Assembly (NCBI RefSeq): GCF_017873095.1
Contig: NZ_JAGGJU010000002.1
Span: forward strand, 1 to 64,000
Reading direction: 5' to 3'
Origin: Heterorhizobium halophytocola
GTDB taxonomy: Bacteria > Pseudomonadota > Alphaproteobacteria > Rhizobiales > Rhizobiaceae
Length of the DNA stretch: 64,000 nt
In this document: positions 8,154 through 17,119 of the stretch, in pieces
Layout: each line of letters starts with the position of its first letter
How positions within the stretch are numbered: position 1 is the first letter of the stretch
Program-made: the position numbers and the translations under genes
Notes under the pieces: generated by a model
The model's database searches: none
What the model saw: the letters and a program-made list of their open reading frames with translations, nothing else
Told to the model about the DNA's origin: nothing

Positions 8154-9074
8154 ATGTTGAGATACGCCGTCGAACGACTGATACAGGCCGTCATCGCGAT
8201 CTTCGGCGTTCTCACGATCGTCTTCGTCATCATGCACCTTTCGGGGGACCCGACCTTGCTTCTGGTCCCCCAGGATGCCTCTGCCGAAATGATTGCCAAT
8301 CTGCGCCATCAGCTCGGCTTCGACAGGCCGATCTGGGTGCAGTATCTCGACTATCTCCAGGGGCTGTCGCATCTCGACTTCGGCGTGTCCGTCGTCCAGC
8401 GGGTCCCGGCGCTCGACATCGTCGCCTCCAGGCTTCCCTATACGATCGAGCTTGCCGCCGGCGCGCTGGTGGTGGCACTCGGCGTCGGCATCCCCGCAGG
8501 CATCGTCATGGCGACCATGCGCGGCAGTGTCGTCGAGCGGGCGCTGACCGCGCTCGTCGTCACCGGCCAGAGCGTGCCGACCTTCCTGTCGGCCATCCTG
8601 CTGATCTTCGTCTTCGGCGTGACCCTGCGCTGGCTGCCGACCTCGGGGGCCGGCGATTTCGCCGCCCTCATCCTGCCGTCGATCGCGCTCGGGGCGATCT
8701 CGATGTCGACCTTTGCCCGCATGACCCGCATCGCCATCATCGACGAGCTGTCCAAGGATTATGTCCGGGCCGGACGGGCGCGCGGGCTTTCGGGCGCGCA
8801 GGTGGTGCGCCGCCATGTGCTGCGCAATGCCTCGATCCCGGTGATCACCATCGCAGCGCTGGAGATCGGCAATCTGCTCGCCGGCGCCGTGATCATCGAG
8901 ACGGTGTTTGCCTGGCCGGGCATCGGGCAGCTGGCCATCCAGTCCATCCAGTCGCGCGACTTCCTGGTGGTCCAGGTGATCGTGCTTCTGATTTCCTTTG
9001 TCTATGTGCTGACCAGCGTTGCGGCGGACTTCGTCTATGTCGTCGTCGATCCGCGCATCCGGCTGGTCCGATGA
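8154..9074 (+). CDS. ABC transporter permease, DppB-type
   Basis: 306-residue inner-membrane protein with six hydrophobic segments, the DppB/OppB topology. The first helix starts MLRYAVERLIQAVIAIFGVL, and the EAA-type loop that contacts the ATPase is visible around DYVRAGRARGLSGAQVVRRH. RBS GGGGAGGGG just upstream. It pairs with the next gene to form the membrane channel of the dipeptide-type importer. Confidence 0.92.
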   Translation: MLRYAVERLIQAVIAIFGVLTIVFVIMHLSGDPTLLLVPQDASAEMIANLRHQLGFDRPIWVQYLDYLQGLSHLDFGVSVVQRVPALDIVASRLPYTIELAAGALVVALGVGIPAGIVMATMRGSVVERALTALVVTGQSVPTFLSAILLIFVFGVTLRWLPTSGAGDFAALILPSIALGAISMSTFARMTRIAIIDELSKDYVRAGRARGLSGAQVVRRHVLRNASIPVITIAALEIGNLLAGAVIIETVFAWPGIGQLAIQSIQSRDFLVVQVIVLLISFVYVLTSVAADFVYVVVDPRIRLVR

Positions 9075-9084
9075 GAGGCGCCCG

Positions 9085-9954
9085 ATGATGAGCAGCTCCG
9101 CACTCGCGACCTTTGCCGGTCGCATCCGCCGCGTGCCTCTCTCGGTGATCGTCGTCTCGGTGATCCTCGTCGTCATCGTCGCGATGGCGGTTTTCGCCCC
9201 GTGGATCGCGCCCCAGGATCCGAACAAGCAGGCGCTGCTGGCCCGCCTGAAGCCGCCGGGCTACGTCTATCGCGGCATCACCTATCTGCTTGGCACCGAC
9301 GATCTCGGTCGCGATCTGCTGTCGCGCACGCTCTACGGTGCCGGTGTCTCGCTGTCGGTCGCCGTCCTCTCCGTGGTCGTCTCCACCCTTGTCGGCGTGT
9401 CGCTCGGGATGATTGCCGGCTGGTTCCGCGGCTGGGTCGAGACCGTCATCATGCGGCTCGTCGACATCATGATGTCGATCCCCGCCGTGCTGCTTGCCGT
9501 GCTGACGGTGGCGGTGCTTGGGCCCGGCTTCTTCAAGCTCGTCCTGGTGCTCGGCCTGACCCGTTGGCCGCGCTACACGCGTGTCGCCTATGCCCAGACG
9601 CTGCAGGTCTCCGGCCTGCCGTTCATCAAGGCGTCCGAGCTTGCCGGAGCAGGGGCGGCCCGCATCCTCTTCCACCATATCCTGCCGAACATCGCCGGTC
9701 CGCTGCTGATCGTCGCGACCTCGGAATTTGGCCTGATGATCCTGATGGAATCCGGCCTGTCCTTTCTCGGCCTCGGCATTCAGCCGCCTTCGTCCTCCTG
9801 GGGGTCGATCATGAGCGTCGGCCGCCAGTATATCGAGCGGGCCTGGTGGATCGTCGCCGTTCCCGGCGCCTTCCTCTTCCTGCTCGTCTTTTCCGTCAAC
9901 GTGCTCGGCGACTGGTTGCGTGACCAGCTCGACCCGCGCTCCCGTTCCCGCTGA
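9085..9954 (+). CDS. ABC transporter permease, DppC-type
   Basis: About 289 residues; start placed at the ATG at 9085, 10 nt after the dppB-like stop and preceded by GAGAGG. An in-frame extension further upstream would overlap the previous gene and lacks family similarity. The protein has the DppC/OppC features: N-terminal helix, LGTDDLGRDLLSR motif, and an EAA-type loop near FIKASELAGAGAARILFHH. It completes the heterodimeric channel. Confidence 0.9.
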   Translation: MMSSSALATFAGRIRRVPLSVIVVSVILVVIVAMAVFAPWIAPQDPNKQALLARLKPPGYVYRGITYLLGTDDLGRDLLSRTLYGAGVSLSVAVLSVVVSTLVGVSLGMIAGWFRGWVETVIMRLVDIMMSIPAVLLAVLTVAVLGPGFFKLVLVLGLTRWPRYTRVAYAQTLQVSGLPFIKASELAGAGAARILFHHILPNIAGPLLIVATSEFGLMILMESGLSFLGLGIQPPSSSWGSIMSVGRQYIERAWWIVAVPGAFLFLLVFSVNVLGDWLRDQLDPRSRSR

Positions 9955-9965
9955 GGTGTGATCCA

Positions 9966-10748
9966 ATGGAATTTCAAGACAAGACGATGGTGATCACCGG
10001 AGCGGCGGGCATTTTCGGCGGCTGGATCGCGCGCTATTTCGCCGCCCGTGGCGCCACGCTCTGCCTCTCCGACATTCGCATGGAGGCGCTTGAGAAAGTC
10101 GCCGCCGACCTTGCGCTCGATCCGAAGACGACCCTGCTGCACGCGACCGAACTCACCAGCGATGCGTCGATGCTTGATCTGGTGGACCATGTGCGCCGCG
10201 AATGGAAGGCGCCGGACATCCTGGTCAACAATGCCGGCATCTACACCCGCTTCGGCCTGCTCGACATGGATCTGTCCGACTGGGACCGGGTCTTCGGCGT
10301 CAATCTGCGGGCGCCCTTCGTGCTCAGCCGCGAAATGGCCAAGCTGATGATCACGGAGAAGAAGCAGGGTTCGATCATCAACATCTCCTCCGGCGCCGCG
10401 CGCAAGATGAACCAGAACTCCGTGCCCTACTGCACCTCCAAGACCGCGATCGAGCGGTTGTCGAAGGGCTTTGCCATGGAGCTTGCCCATCACGGCATCC
10501 GCGTCAACGTGGTCGAGCCGGGCTTTGCGCCGGGATCGGAAGTCTCCGAGCTGTCGGACGATTACGTCGCCAACATGCTGAAGAATATTCCGCTCGGCCG
10601 CGCCAGCGGTCCCGACGACGCGGCGGGTGCCATCGCCTATCTCTGCTCCGACAAGGCGGCCTTCATTACCGGAGCCGTGCTTTCGGTCGACGGCGGCAAT
10701 TCGATCGGCAACTACAAGCGGCCCGAACCCGCTTCGACCGGAGGCTGA
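9966..10748 (+). CDS. SDR-family NAD(P)-dependent oxidoreductase
   Basis: 260-residue classical short-chain dehydrogenase. Cofactor motif TGAAGIFGG at about 10-18 (a slightly altered TGxxxGxG), NNAG at about 87-90, and the catalytic YxxxK as YCTSK at about 157-161 with an upstream Ser. The aspartate after the second beta strand (LSDIR) suggests NAD preference. It sits inside the ABC operon between the permease and ATPase genes, so it probably oxidises or reduces the imported compound or its product. Substrate unknown. Confidence 0.88.
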   Translation: MEFQDKTMVITGAAGIFGGWIARYFAARGATLCLSDIRMEALEKVAADLALDPKTTLLHATELTSDASMLDLVDHVRREWKAPDILVNNAGIYTRFGLLDMDLSDWDRVFGVNLRAPFVLSREMAKLMITEKKQGSIINISSGAARKMNQNSVPYCTSKTAIERLSKGFAMELAHHGIRVNVVEPGFAPGSEVSELSDDYVANMLKNIPLGRASGPDDAAGAIAYLCSDKAAFITGAVLSVDGGNSIGNYKRPEPASTGG

Positions 10749-10759
10749 GGGAACTCGTG

Positions 10760-11758
10760 ATGGATAACGCTGCGATCACCCCCTTGCTGTCGGTGGACGA
10801 CCTGACGATCGAGATCGGCGGTGCGCCCGTCGTCGACGGTGTCTCGTTTACCGTCGCACCGGGCAAGGTCATGGCGCTGGTCGGCGAATCCGGGTGCGGC
10901 AAGTCGCTGACCGCCTATTCCATGCTCGGTCTTCTGCCGCCGGCGGCCAGGCGGGCAGGCGGCACCATCCGGCTGGGCGGGCAGGAGCTGACGGCTCTGT
11001 CGGAGCGTGCCTACCGCAAGGCGCGCGGCAAGGACATCTCGATCATCTTCCAGGAACCGTCGGCCTCGCTCGATCCGCTGACCACGGTCGGCGCGCAGAT
11101 CGCTGCTGCCTATCAGACCCACAACAAGGTCTCCCGTGCCGACGCCTATGACCGGGCGCGGCAGATGCTGGCCGATGTCGGCATTCCGGATCCGGACCGC
11201 CGGCTGCACCAGTATCCTTTCGAGCTGTCGGGCGGCATGTGCCAGCGCATCATGATCTCGATTGCGCTGATCAACGATCCGCGCGTGCTGGTGGCCGACG
11301 AGCCGACCACGGCGCTCGACGTCACCATCCAGGCACAGATCCTCGACCTGATGAAGGCGCTGGTCTCCGACCGCGGCACGGCGATCGTGATCATCACCCA
11401 CGACATGGGCGTCGTCGCCGACATCGCCGACGATGTCGCGGTCATGTATGCCGGGCGGATCGCCGAGATCGCGCCCGTGCACGCGCTGTTTGCCGCCCCC
11501 AGACACCCCTACACGGCCCTTCTGCTTGCCAGTGTTCCCACTCTCGATGACGCGCCCAAGGCGGACCTCGCGACCATCGAGGGCACGGTGCCGACGCCGA
11601 ACGAGTTCGGCGTCGGCTGCCGTTTTGCCGATCGCTGTCCGCTGGTGACCGAGAAGTGCCGGGCCGAACAGCCGCCGCTGATCGATTGCGGCGGTGGCCA
11701 TCGGTCCGCCTGCTGGCACATCGACCGGATCGGCGAGATCGCGAAGGTGGCGGCATGA
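10760..11758 (+). CDS. ABC transporter ATP-binding protein, DppD-type
   Basis: 332 residues from the ATG at 10760, 12 nt after the SDR stop. Walker [10 protein letters not shown], signature LSGGMCQR, Walker [13 protein letters not shown] and the His switch ITHDMG are all present. The C-terminal oligopeptide-transport extension is present (GCRFADRCP with the Cys cluster, CxxR-CP...CRAEQPP), which in some family members binds an Fe-S cluster. It pairs with the next ATPase gene, with which it overlaps by 4 bases (ATGA). Confidence 0.93.
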   Translation: MDNAAITPLLSVDDLTIEIGGAPVVDGVSFTVAPGKVMALVGESGCGKSLTAYSMLGLLPPAARRAGGTIRLGGQELTALSERAYRKARGKDISIIFQEPSASLDPLTTVGAQIAAAYQTHNKVSRADAYDRARQMLADVGIPDPDRRLHQYPFELSGGMCQRIMISIALINDPRVLVADEPTTALDVTIQAQILDLMKALVSDRGTAIVIITHDMGVVADIADDVAVMYAGRIAEIAPVHALFAAPRHPYTALLLASVPTLDDAPKADLATIEGTVPTPNEFGVGCRFADRCPLVTEKCRAEQPPLIDCGGGHRSACWHIDRIGEIAKVAA

Positions 11759-12732
11759 AGGAGGTGCAGACGGTTCTCGAACTGACCGACGTCGCCGTGC
11801 ATTTCGGCGGCCGTTCCGGTCTGCTCGGCAAGTCCGGCGCCGTGGTCAAGGCGGTCAACGGCGTCAGCCTGCAGATCGGTCGCGGCGAGACGGTGGCGCT
11901 TGTCGGCGAATCCGGGTGCGGAAAGTCGACACTCTCCAACACCATTGTCGGCCTGCAGGCGCCGGTCTCCGGCAGCGTCAAGGTGGCCGGCGAGGAGGTC
12001 GTCGGGGCAACGCCGAAACAGCTGAACGACATTCGCCGCAAGGTGCAGATGATCTTCCAGGATCCCGCCCTGTCACTCGATCCGCGCTCGACGATCGGTG
12101 CGACGATTGGTGAACCCCTGAAGGTGCGCGGCATCGCCAGCGGCAAGGCGTTGCAGCAGAAGGTCGGCGAATTACTGACCCAGGTCGGGCTGCGCCCCGA
12201 GCAGGCGGACCGCTATCCGCACCAGTTTTCCGGCGGCCAGCGCCAGCGCGTGGTGATCGCGCGGGCGCTGGCGCTCGAGCCGGATCTGGTGATCTGCGAC
12301 GAGCCGGTGTCGGCGCTGGACGTTTCGGTGCGGGCGCAGATCCTCAACCTCCTGGTTGCCCTGCAAAAGCGCACCGGGGTCTCCTATCTCTTCGTCTCCC
12401 ATGACCTGTCGGTCGTGCGCCATATCTGCGACCGCGTCGTGGTGATGTATCTCGGCCGTTTCGTCGAAATTGCCGACCGGTCCACCTTCTTTGCCGAGCC
12501 GAAGCACCCCTACACCCGGGCGCTGATGTCGGCCGTGCCCGAAGCCGATCCCGTCGCCCAGCGCGACAAGGAGCGTTTCATGTTGTCGGGCGAGCTGCCG
12601 AGCCCGGCCAATATACCGTCGGGTTGCGCCTTCCATACCCGCTGCCCGATGGCGACCGAGATCTGTTCCAACATCCGCCCCGAACTCACACCCCGGCCGG
12701 ACGGCGCCCTCGTCGCCTGCCATCACGCGTGA
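11755..12732 (+). CDS. ABC transporter ATP-binding protein, DppF-type
   Basis: 325 residues; the ATG at 11755 overlaps the dppD-like stop (ATGA). Walker [10 protein letters not shown], signature FSGGQRQRV, Walker B LVICDEPVSALD and the switch VSHDLS are intact. It carries the C-terminal oligopeptide-type extension with FHTRCPMATEIC. Second ATPase of the heterodimer driving the dipeptide-type importer. Confidence 0.93.
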   Translation: MKEVQTVLELTDVAVHFGGRSGLLGKSGAVVKAVNGVSLQIGRGETVALVGESGCGKSTLSNTIVGLQAPVSGSVKVAGEEVVGATPKQLNDIRRKVQMIFQDPALSLDPRSTIGATIGEPLKVRGIASGKALQQKVGELLTQVGLRPEQADRYPHQFSGGQRQRVVIARALALEPDLVICDEPVSALDVSVRAQILNLLVALQKRTGVSYLFVSHDLSVVRHICDRVVVMYLGRFVEIADRSTFFAEPKHPYTRALMSAVPEADPVAQRDKERFMLSGELPSPANIPSGCAFHTRCPMATEICSNIRPELTPRPDGALVACHHA

Positions 12733-12741
12733 GACCCTGAC

Positions 12742-15123
12742 ATGACGAGACGCGAACCCGAGACCGAAGAAGACATTCACCTGACCGGGCTGACCGCGGA
12801 AGCGGAAATCCGCGTCGATCCCTGGGGTATCGCGCATATCCGAGCGGCCAACGACCAGGATCTGTTCTTCCTTCAGGGGTTCAATGCGGCAAGGGACCGG
12901 CTCTGGCAGCTCGATCTCTGGCGCAAGCGCGGTCTCGGCCTGCTCGCAATCGATTTCGGCCCCGGTTATCTGGCGCAGGACCATGCCGCCCGGCATTTCC
13001 TCTACCGTGGCGACATGGAGGCCGAATGGGCCGCCTATGCCGAGGACACCTGGGAAATCGCCCGCGCCTTTGCCGCCGGCATCAACGCCTATATCGGGCT
13101 TTGCAGGACCGAGCCGGCGCGCCTGCCGCCGGAATTTGCCCTGTTCGGCACGCGCCCGTCCTGCTGGCAGGCGGTGGATGTCGTGCGCATCCGCTCGCAT
13201 GCGCTGACCCGCAACGGCGTGTCTGAAATCCTGCGGGCCAATGTCATGGCCATGGCCGACGCTGAAACCGACCTGTTGCGTTTCGAGATCGATCCGCCGG
13301 TCGATGTGAAGGTGCCGAACGGCATCAATCCTGCCGATATTCCGCTGGAAGCCACGCGACTGTTCAAGCTGGCAACCGCGCCCGTCACCTTCGAGACGGC
13401 CCGGCTCGAGGCGACGCTCGAGGAGGCCTGGAGCTGGAGCGAGGTGACCGATCTCGGCGATATCGTCCAGCGCAGCGCCGAGGAAGGCTCGAACAACTGG
13501 GCCGTCCATGGCAGCCGCACCGAAAGCGGCCGGCCGATCCTCGCCAGCGATCCGCACCGGGCGCATGCCGTGCCGTCGCTGCGCTATCTGGTGCATCTGG
13601 AAGCGCCGGGGATCAATGTCATCGGCGCCGGCGAACCGTCGGTGCCCGGCGTGTCGATCGGCCACAACGAGACCAATGCCTTCGGGCTGACGATCTTCGG
13701 CGCTGACCAGGAAGACATCTATGTCTACAAGACCGGTCGCGCCAATCCGGACCTCTATCGCTATAACGGCGAGACGGAGAAGATCCGCCGCTTTGTCGAG
13801 AGCTTTGCCGTCAAGGGCCATCCGACCCAGTGGCTGACGCTGTCGTTTACCCGCCATGGACCGGTGCTCTACGAAGACACGAAGAAGAACATCGCGATCG
13901 CCATGCGCACGGTGTGGATGGAGCCCGGATCGGCCGCCTATCTCGGTAGCCTCGCCTATATGCGCAAAGGCTCGGTCGCGGCCTTCGGCGAGACGCTCGG
14001 CCGCTGGGGCACCCCCTCAGTCAACCATGTCAGCGCCGATATCGAGGGCAATATCGGCTGGTTCACGGCAGGCTTCACGCCCATCCGGCCCAACTGGCAT
14101 GGCCTGCTGCCCGTGCCGGGCGACGGCACCCATGAATGGGCGGGCTTCCTGGCCGCCGATCAACTGCCGCGCAGCATCAATCCGGGCGAGGGGTTTGTCG
14201 CCTCCGCCAACGAGATGAACCTGCCGGCGGACCGTGATCCCGACCTGCCGTCGATCGGCCATGAATGGGCCGAGGGCAGCCGTGCGGCCCGGATCAAATC
14301 CGTGCTTCGCGCCGATCATCGCCACACGCTGGCCGGCTCGATGGCGCTGCAGACGGATACGTTTTCGCGGCCCGCCAACCTGATCTGCGCCCTCTTCGAA
14401 CGGATCGCCGCGACCCGGAAACTGAGCGCAGCACAGGAACAGGCGCGTGCGCTGTTTGCCGGCTGGGACCATCGTCTGGAGGCCGGCAGTGCGCCTGCCG
14501 CGCTCTTCGAAGTCTGGTGGATGAAGCATCTTCGTCCCGGGCTGCTGTCCCATTTCGCCCCCGGTCAGGAACTGCGCCAGTTGCTGCTGCCCGGAGATTT
14601 CGACCGCCTGCTTTCGTTGCTCCAACAGCCCGAACACTTCTGGAGCAATGAGGACCGCGACGCGTTGATCCTCTCCACCCTCGAAAGGGGATGGGAGGAT
14701 TGCGCGGCGCGGCTCGGGGCCGACACCACCGAATGGCGCTGGGGCGACCTGCATCAGGCGCTGTTCGAGCATGCCGCGTCCCGCACCAAGGACAAGGACA
14801 GAAACGCCTGGAATGTCGGCCCGCTCGGTGTCGGCGGCAGCCGCTCGACGCCCATGCATGCGGCCTATCGGCTCAGCGATTTCGGCGTCAATTCCGGCGC
14901 CTCGGTGCGCCTCGTGATGGATGTCGGCGCCTGGGACAATTCCGTCTGCATCAACACGCCCGGCCAGTCCGGCGACCCGCGCTCGCCGCATTATGGCGAT
15001 CTTTCCGATCCATGGTCGAAGGGCGACTACGTGCCGCTTCTCTATAGCCGCAAGCGGATCGAGGCGGAAACCGCCCATCTGATCCGCTTCTTTCCCTCCG
15101 AGTCCCTCCAGGAGTTTCCATGA
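12742..15123 (+). CDS. Penicillin acylase-family Ntn hydrolase, no signal peptide
   Basis: 793-residue member of the penicillin acylase / peptidase S45 family. The autocleavage site and N-terminal nucleophile are visible at G249-S250 in EEGSNNWAV; an alpha chain of about 230-249 residues, a beta chain of about 540. Conserved family pieces include VDPWGIAHI near the N-terminus and the RTESGRPILASDPHR stretch. Family members hydrolyse amide bonds of penicillins, acyl-homoserine lactones or N-acyl amino compounds and are normally exported; here the N-terminus is polar (MTRREPETEEDIH) with no signal peptide. Its place 10 bp after the importer ATPase implies it cleaves an imported N-acyl compound in the cytoplasm. 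Overlaps the next gene by 4 bp. Confidence 0.88.
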   Translation: MTRREPETEEDIHLTGLTAEAEIRVDPWGIAHIRAANDQDLFFLQGFNAARDRLWQLDLWRKRGLGLLAIDFGPGYLAQDHAARHFLYRGDMEAEWAAYAEDTWEIARAFAAGINAYIGLCRTEPARLPPEFALFGTRPSCWQAVDVVRIRSHALTRNGVSEILRANVMAMADAETDLLRFEIDPPVDVKVPNGINPADIPLEATRLFKLATAPVTFETARLEATLEEAWSWSEVTDLGDIVQRSAEEGSNNWAVHGSRTESGRPILASDPHRAHAVPSLRYLVHLEAPGINVIGAGEPSVPGVSIGHNETNAFGLTIFGADQEDIYVYKTGRANPDLYRYNGETEKIRRFVESFAVKGHPTQWLTLSFTRHGPVLYEDTKKNIAIAMRTVWMEPGSAAYLGSLAYMRKGSVAAFGETLGRWGTPSVNHVSADIEGNIGWFTAGFTPIRPNWHGLLPVPGDGTHEWAGFLAADQLPRSINPGEGFVASANEMNLPADRDPDLPSIGHEWAEGSRAARIKSVLRADHRHTLAGSMALQTDTFSRPANLICALFERIAATRKLSAAQEQARALFAGWDHRLEAGSAPAALFEVWWMKHLRPGLLSHFAPGQELRQLLLPGDFDRLLSLLQQPEHFWSNEDRDALILSTLERGWEDCAARLGADTTEWRWGDLHQALFEHAASRTKDKDRNAWNVGPLGVGGSRSTPMHAAYRLSDFGVNSGASVRLVMDVGAWDNSVCINTPGQSGDPRSPHYGDLSDPWSKGDYVPLLYSRKRIEAETAHLIRFFPSESLQEFP

Positions 15124-16268
15124 CGCTTTCCGTCACGCCGGCCGATATCGATCTCGACGCGCTGCTGGCGGAACTGGCGCTCTGGGTCGGCATGGAGAGC
15201 CCGACAGCGGATGCCGATGCCGTCAACCGTCTGGCAGATCATGTCGAGGCGAAGGCGAGGGCTTTCGGTTTTGCCATCGAGCGGACGCCGGGCACCCTCG
15301 GCTTCGGCGATATCCTTGCCGTGCGCTCGCCGCGGGCGGAAGGCTCCAACGCGAGAAGCATTCTCATCCTTGCCCATCTCGACACCGTCCATGCCCATGG
15401 TTCGCTCGACGGCGCATTGCCTTACCGGACCGAGGGCGACAAGCTCTACGGACCGGGTGTCTACGACATGAAGTCCGGCGCGCTGATGGCATTGGAGGCG
15501 ATGAAGCTTGCGGTCGGCAAGGGCACCCAACTGCCGATCGATCTGGTCTTCGTGCCGGACGAGGAAATGGGCTCCAGAAGTTCCCGCGCGATGATCGAGG
15601 ATTTTGCCCGGCAGGCGGCCTATGCGCTGGTGGTCGAGCCGGCGCGCGACGGCGGCAAGATCGTCACCGCCCGCAAGGGCGTCGCGATGTACGATGTCAC
15701 GGTCAAGGGCCGCGCCTCGCATGCGGGCGTGCGTCCGCTCGATGGACGTTCGGCAATCCGTGCCGCAGCCCGCATCGTGCTGGAGCTGGAGGCGTTGAAC
15801 GATGCCGCGCGCGGATTGACCGTCACCGTCGGCACGATCACCGGTGGAACGGGGCGCAACACCATTCCGGCGGAATGCCGGATGCAGATCGACGTGCGCC
15901 TTCCCGATGCGGCGGCCGCCGATGACGTGCATGCGGCGGTGATGGGCCTGAAGCCTGTCGATCCCGATATCGAGATCGCGGCGACCGGCGGGCTGAACCG
16001 CCCGGCCTTTGCCCAGACGGCGGAAGGCGCACGCCTTTTCGAACATACGGCCGCCCTTGCCGCGGAACTCGGCATTGCGCTCGAGGGCATGGCGACCGGC
16101 GGCGGTTCCGACGGCAATTTCACCGCGGCGCTCGGCGTGCCGACGCTCGATGGTCTCGGCGCCGACGGGGCAGGGGCGCATACCTTCGACGAGCACATCC
16201 TCGTCAGCAGCGTGGTGCCGCGCACGGCCCTGCTCGCCAATCTGATGATCACGCTGGACGCGCCATGA
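15120..16268 (+). CDS. M20-family metallopeptidase (glutamate carboxypeptidase / ArgE-DapE-like)
   Basis: 382 residues. Zinc-site motifs of M20 are visible: LAHLDTVHAHG (first His and Asp), GPGVYDMKSG (bridging Asp), PDEEMGS (catalytic Glu pair) and a C-terminal GADGAGAHT-like His. The layout is closest to carboxypeptidase G2-like and acetylornithine deacetylase-like enzymes, which cut amide bonds of N-acyl amino acids. No signal peptide. Translationally coupled to the acylase gene (ATGA), so the two hydrolases probably act in succession. Confidence 0.88.
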   Translation: MTLSVTPADIDLDALLAELALWVGMESPTADADAVNRLADHVEAKARAFGFAIERTPGTLGFGDILAVRSPRAEGSNARSILILAHLDTVHAHGSLDGALPYRTEGDKLYGPGVYDMKSGALMALEAMKLAVGKGTQLPIDLVFVPDEEMGSRSSRAMIEDFARQAAYALVVEPARDGGKIVTARKGVAMYDVTVKGRASHAGVRPLDGRSAIRAAARIVLELEALNDAARGLTVTVGTITGGTGRNTIPAECRMQIDVRLPDAAAADDVHAAVMGLKPVDPDIEIAATGGLNRPAFAQTAEGARLFEHTAALAAELGIALEGMATGGGSDGNFTAALGVPTLDGLGADGAGAHTFDEHILVSSVVPRTALLANLMITLDAP

Positions 16269-16326
16269 CGGGCGTTTCGGCGGCCCGCGGCCCGCATGTT
16301 CAAAGCCCTGCCGCGAGGCCACGCCC

Positions 16327-17088
16327 TTGAGCGTCATCGCGGTCATCCTCTTCATGCTGCTTTCCGGCGTCGGCGCCTATGTGCAGACCATGACCGGCTT
16401 TGCCCTCGGCCTTGTCATCATGGGCGGCGTCGGCGTCGCCAACCTGATGCCATTGAAGGATGCGGCCGTTGTCGTCGGCATCCTGGCGCTGATCAATGTC
16501 GGGGTCATGCTCTCCAGGGGCGTCGGTGACGTGAGGCGCAAGGAACTGGCGCTGGTGCTGATGAGCAGCCTGCCGTCGCTGGCGATCGGCTATCTGCTGC
16601 TCGACCATCTGGCGCAAGCGGGGCTTGTCTGGCTGCGGATCATCCTCGGCGCGATCATCGTCGTCTCGTCGATCCAGCTGATCCTGCCGCCGAAGAAGGA
16701 GCCGATCGAAAGCGGCGCCGCGTCCTTCCTGTTCTTCGGCACGCTTTCGGGGCTGATGAGCGGACTGTTCTCCACCAGCGGTCCGCCGCTGGTCTATCAT
16801 TTCTATCGCCAGCCGCTGCCGGTCAACGCGATCAAGCAGACCCTCGTCTCGGTCTTCGGGGTCAATTCCCTGTTGCGTCTGCTGATCGTCGTCAGCGCGG
16901 GCAGTTTTCCCGACCGCCCGTACTGGCCGGCCTTTCTGGCCATCATCCCGGTTGTCGCCGGCACCCAGCTTGCCCGGCGCCTGCCTCTGCCGATTTCGAC
17001 AAGGACATTGAAGTTCATCGTTTTTCTCCTGCTCTGCGCCTCCGGTCTTTCGCTGGCGCTGCCGGCCCTGCCGGTGGTGCTGCAGTGA
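16327..17088 (+). CDS. TSUP family (TauE/SafE) membrane permease
   Basis: 253 residues with about eight hydrophobic helices and the TSUP signature pieces GAYVQTMTGFALGL and SGLMSGLFSTSGPP. The family moves small anions such as sulfite, sulfonates or organic acids across the inner membrane. The most upstream start consistent with the first helix is a TTG at 16327 with GAGG about 9 nt upstream; an ATG at 16354 would cut into that helix. It lies 58 bp after the M20 gene within the same cluster, possibly exporting or importing a pathway product. Confidence 0.82.
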   Translation: MSVIAVILFMLLSGVGAYVQTMTGFALGLVIMGGVGVANLMPLKDAAVVVGILALINVGVMLSRGVGDVRRKELALVLMSSLPSLAIGYLLLDHLAQAGLVWLRIILGAIIVVSSIQLILPPKKEPIESGAASFLFFGTLSGLMSGLFSTSGPPLVYHFYRQPLPVNAIKQTLVSVFGVNSLLRLLIVVSAGSFPDRPYWPAFLAIIPVVAGTQLARRLPLPISTRTLKFIVFLLLCASGLSLALPALPVVLQ

Positions 17089-17119
17089 AAGTGACGGATC
17101 CCCTAGAAGGTTTTTCCTC

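Noticed and set aside
7170..9227. Long open frame antisense to the ABC transporter genes (685 codons, minus strand)
   Set aside because: It is the high-GC complement of three well-supported genes, is rich in His, Asp and Arg, and shows no family pattern.
12172..13857. Open frame of 561 codons antisense to the DppF and acylase genes
   Set aside because: Shadow of the coding strand; composition is Gly/Arg/Asp-rich without motifs.
12742..15123. Assignment of the acylase as an AHL quorum-quenching enzyme
   Set aside because: PvdQ/AhlM-type acylases are exported; this protein has no signal peptide and sits in an importer operon. Activity on AHLs cannot be claimed from sequence.
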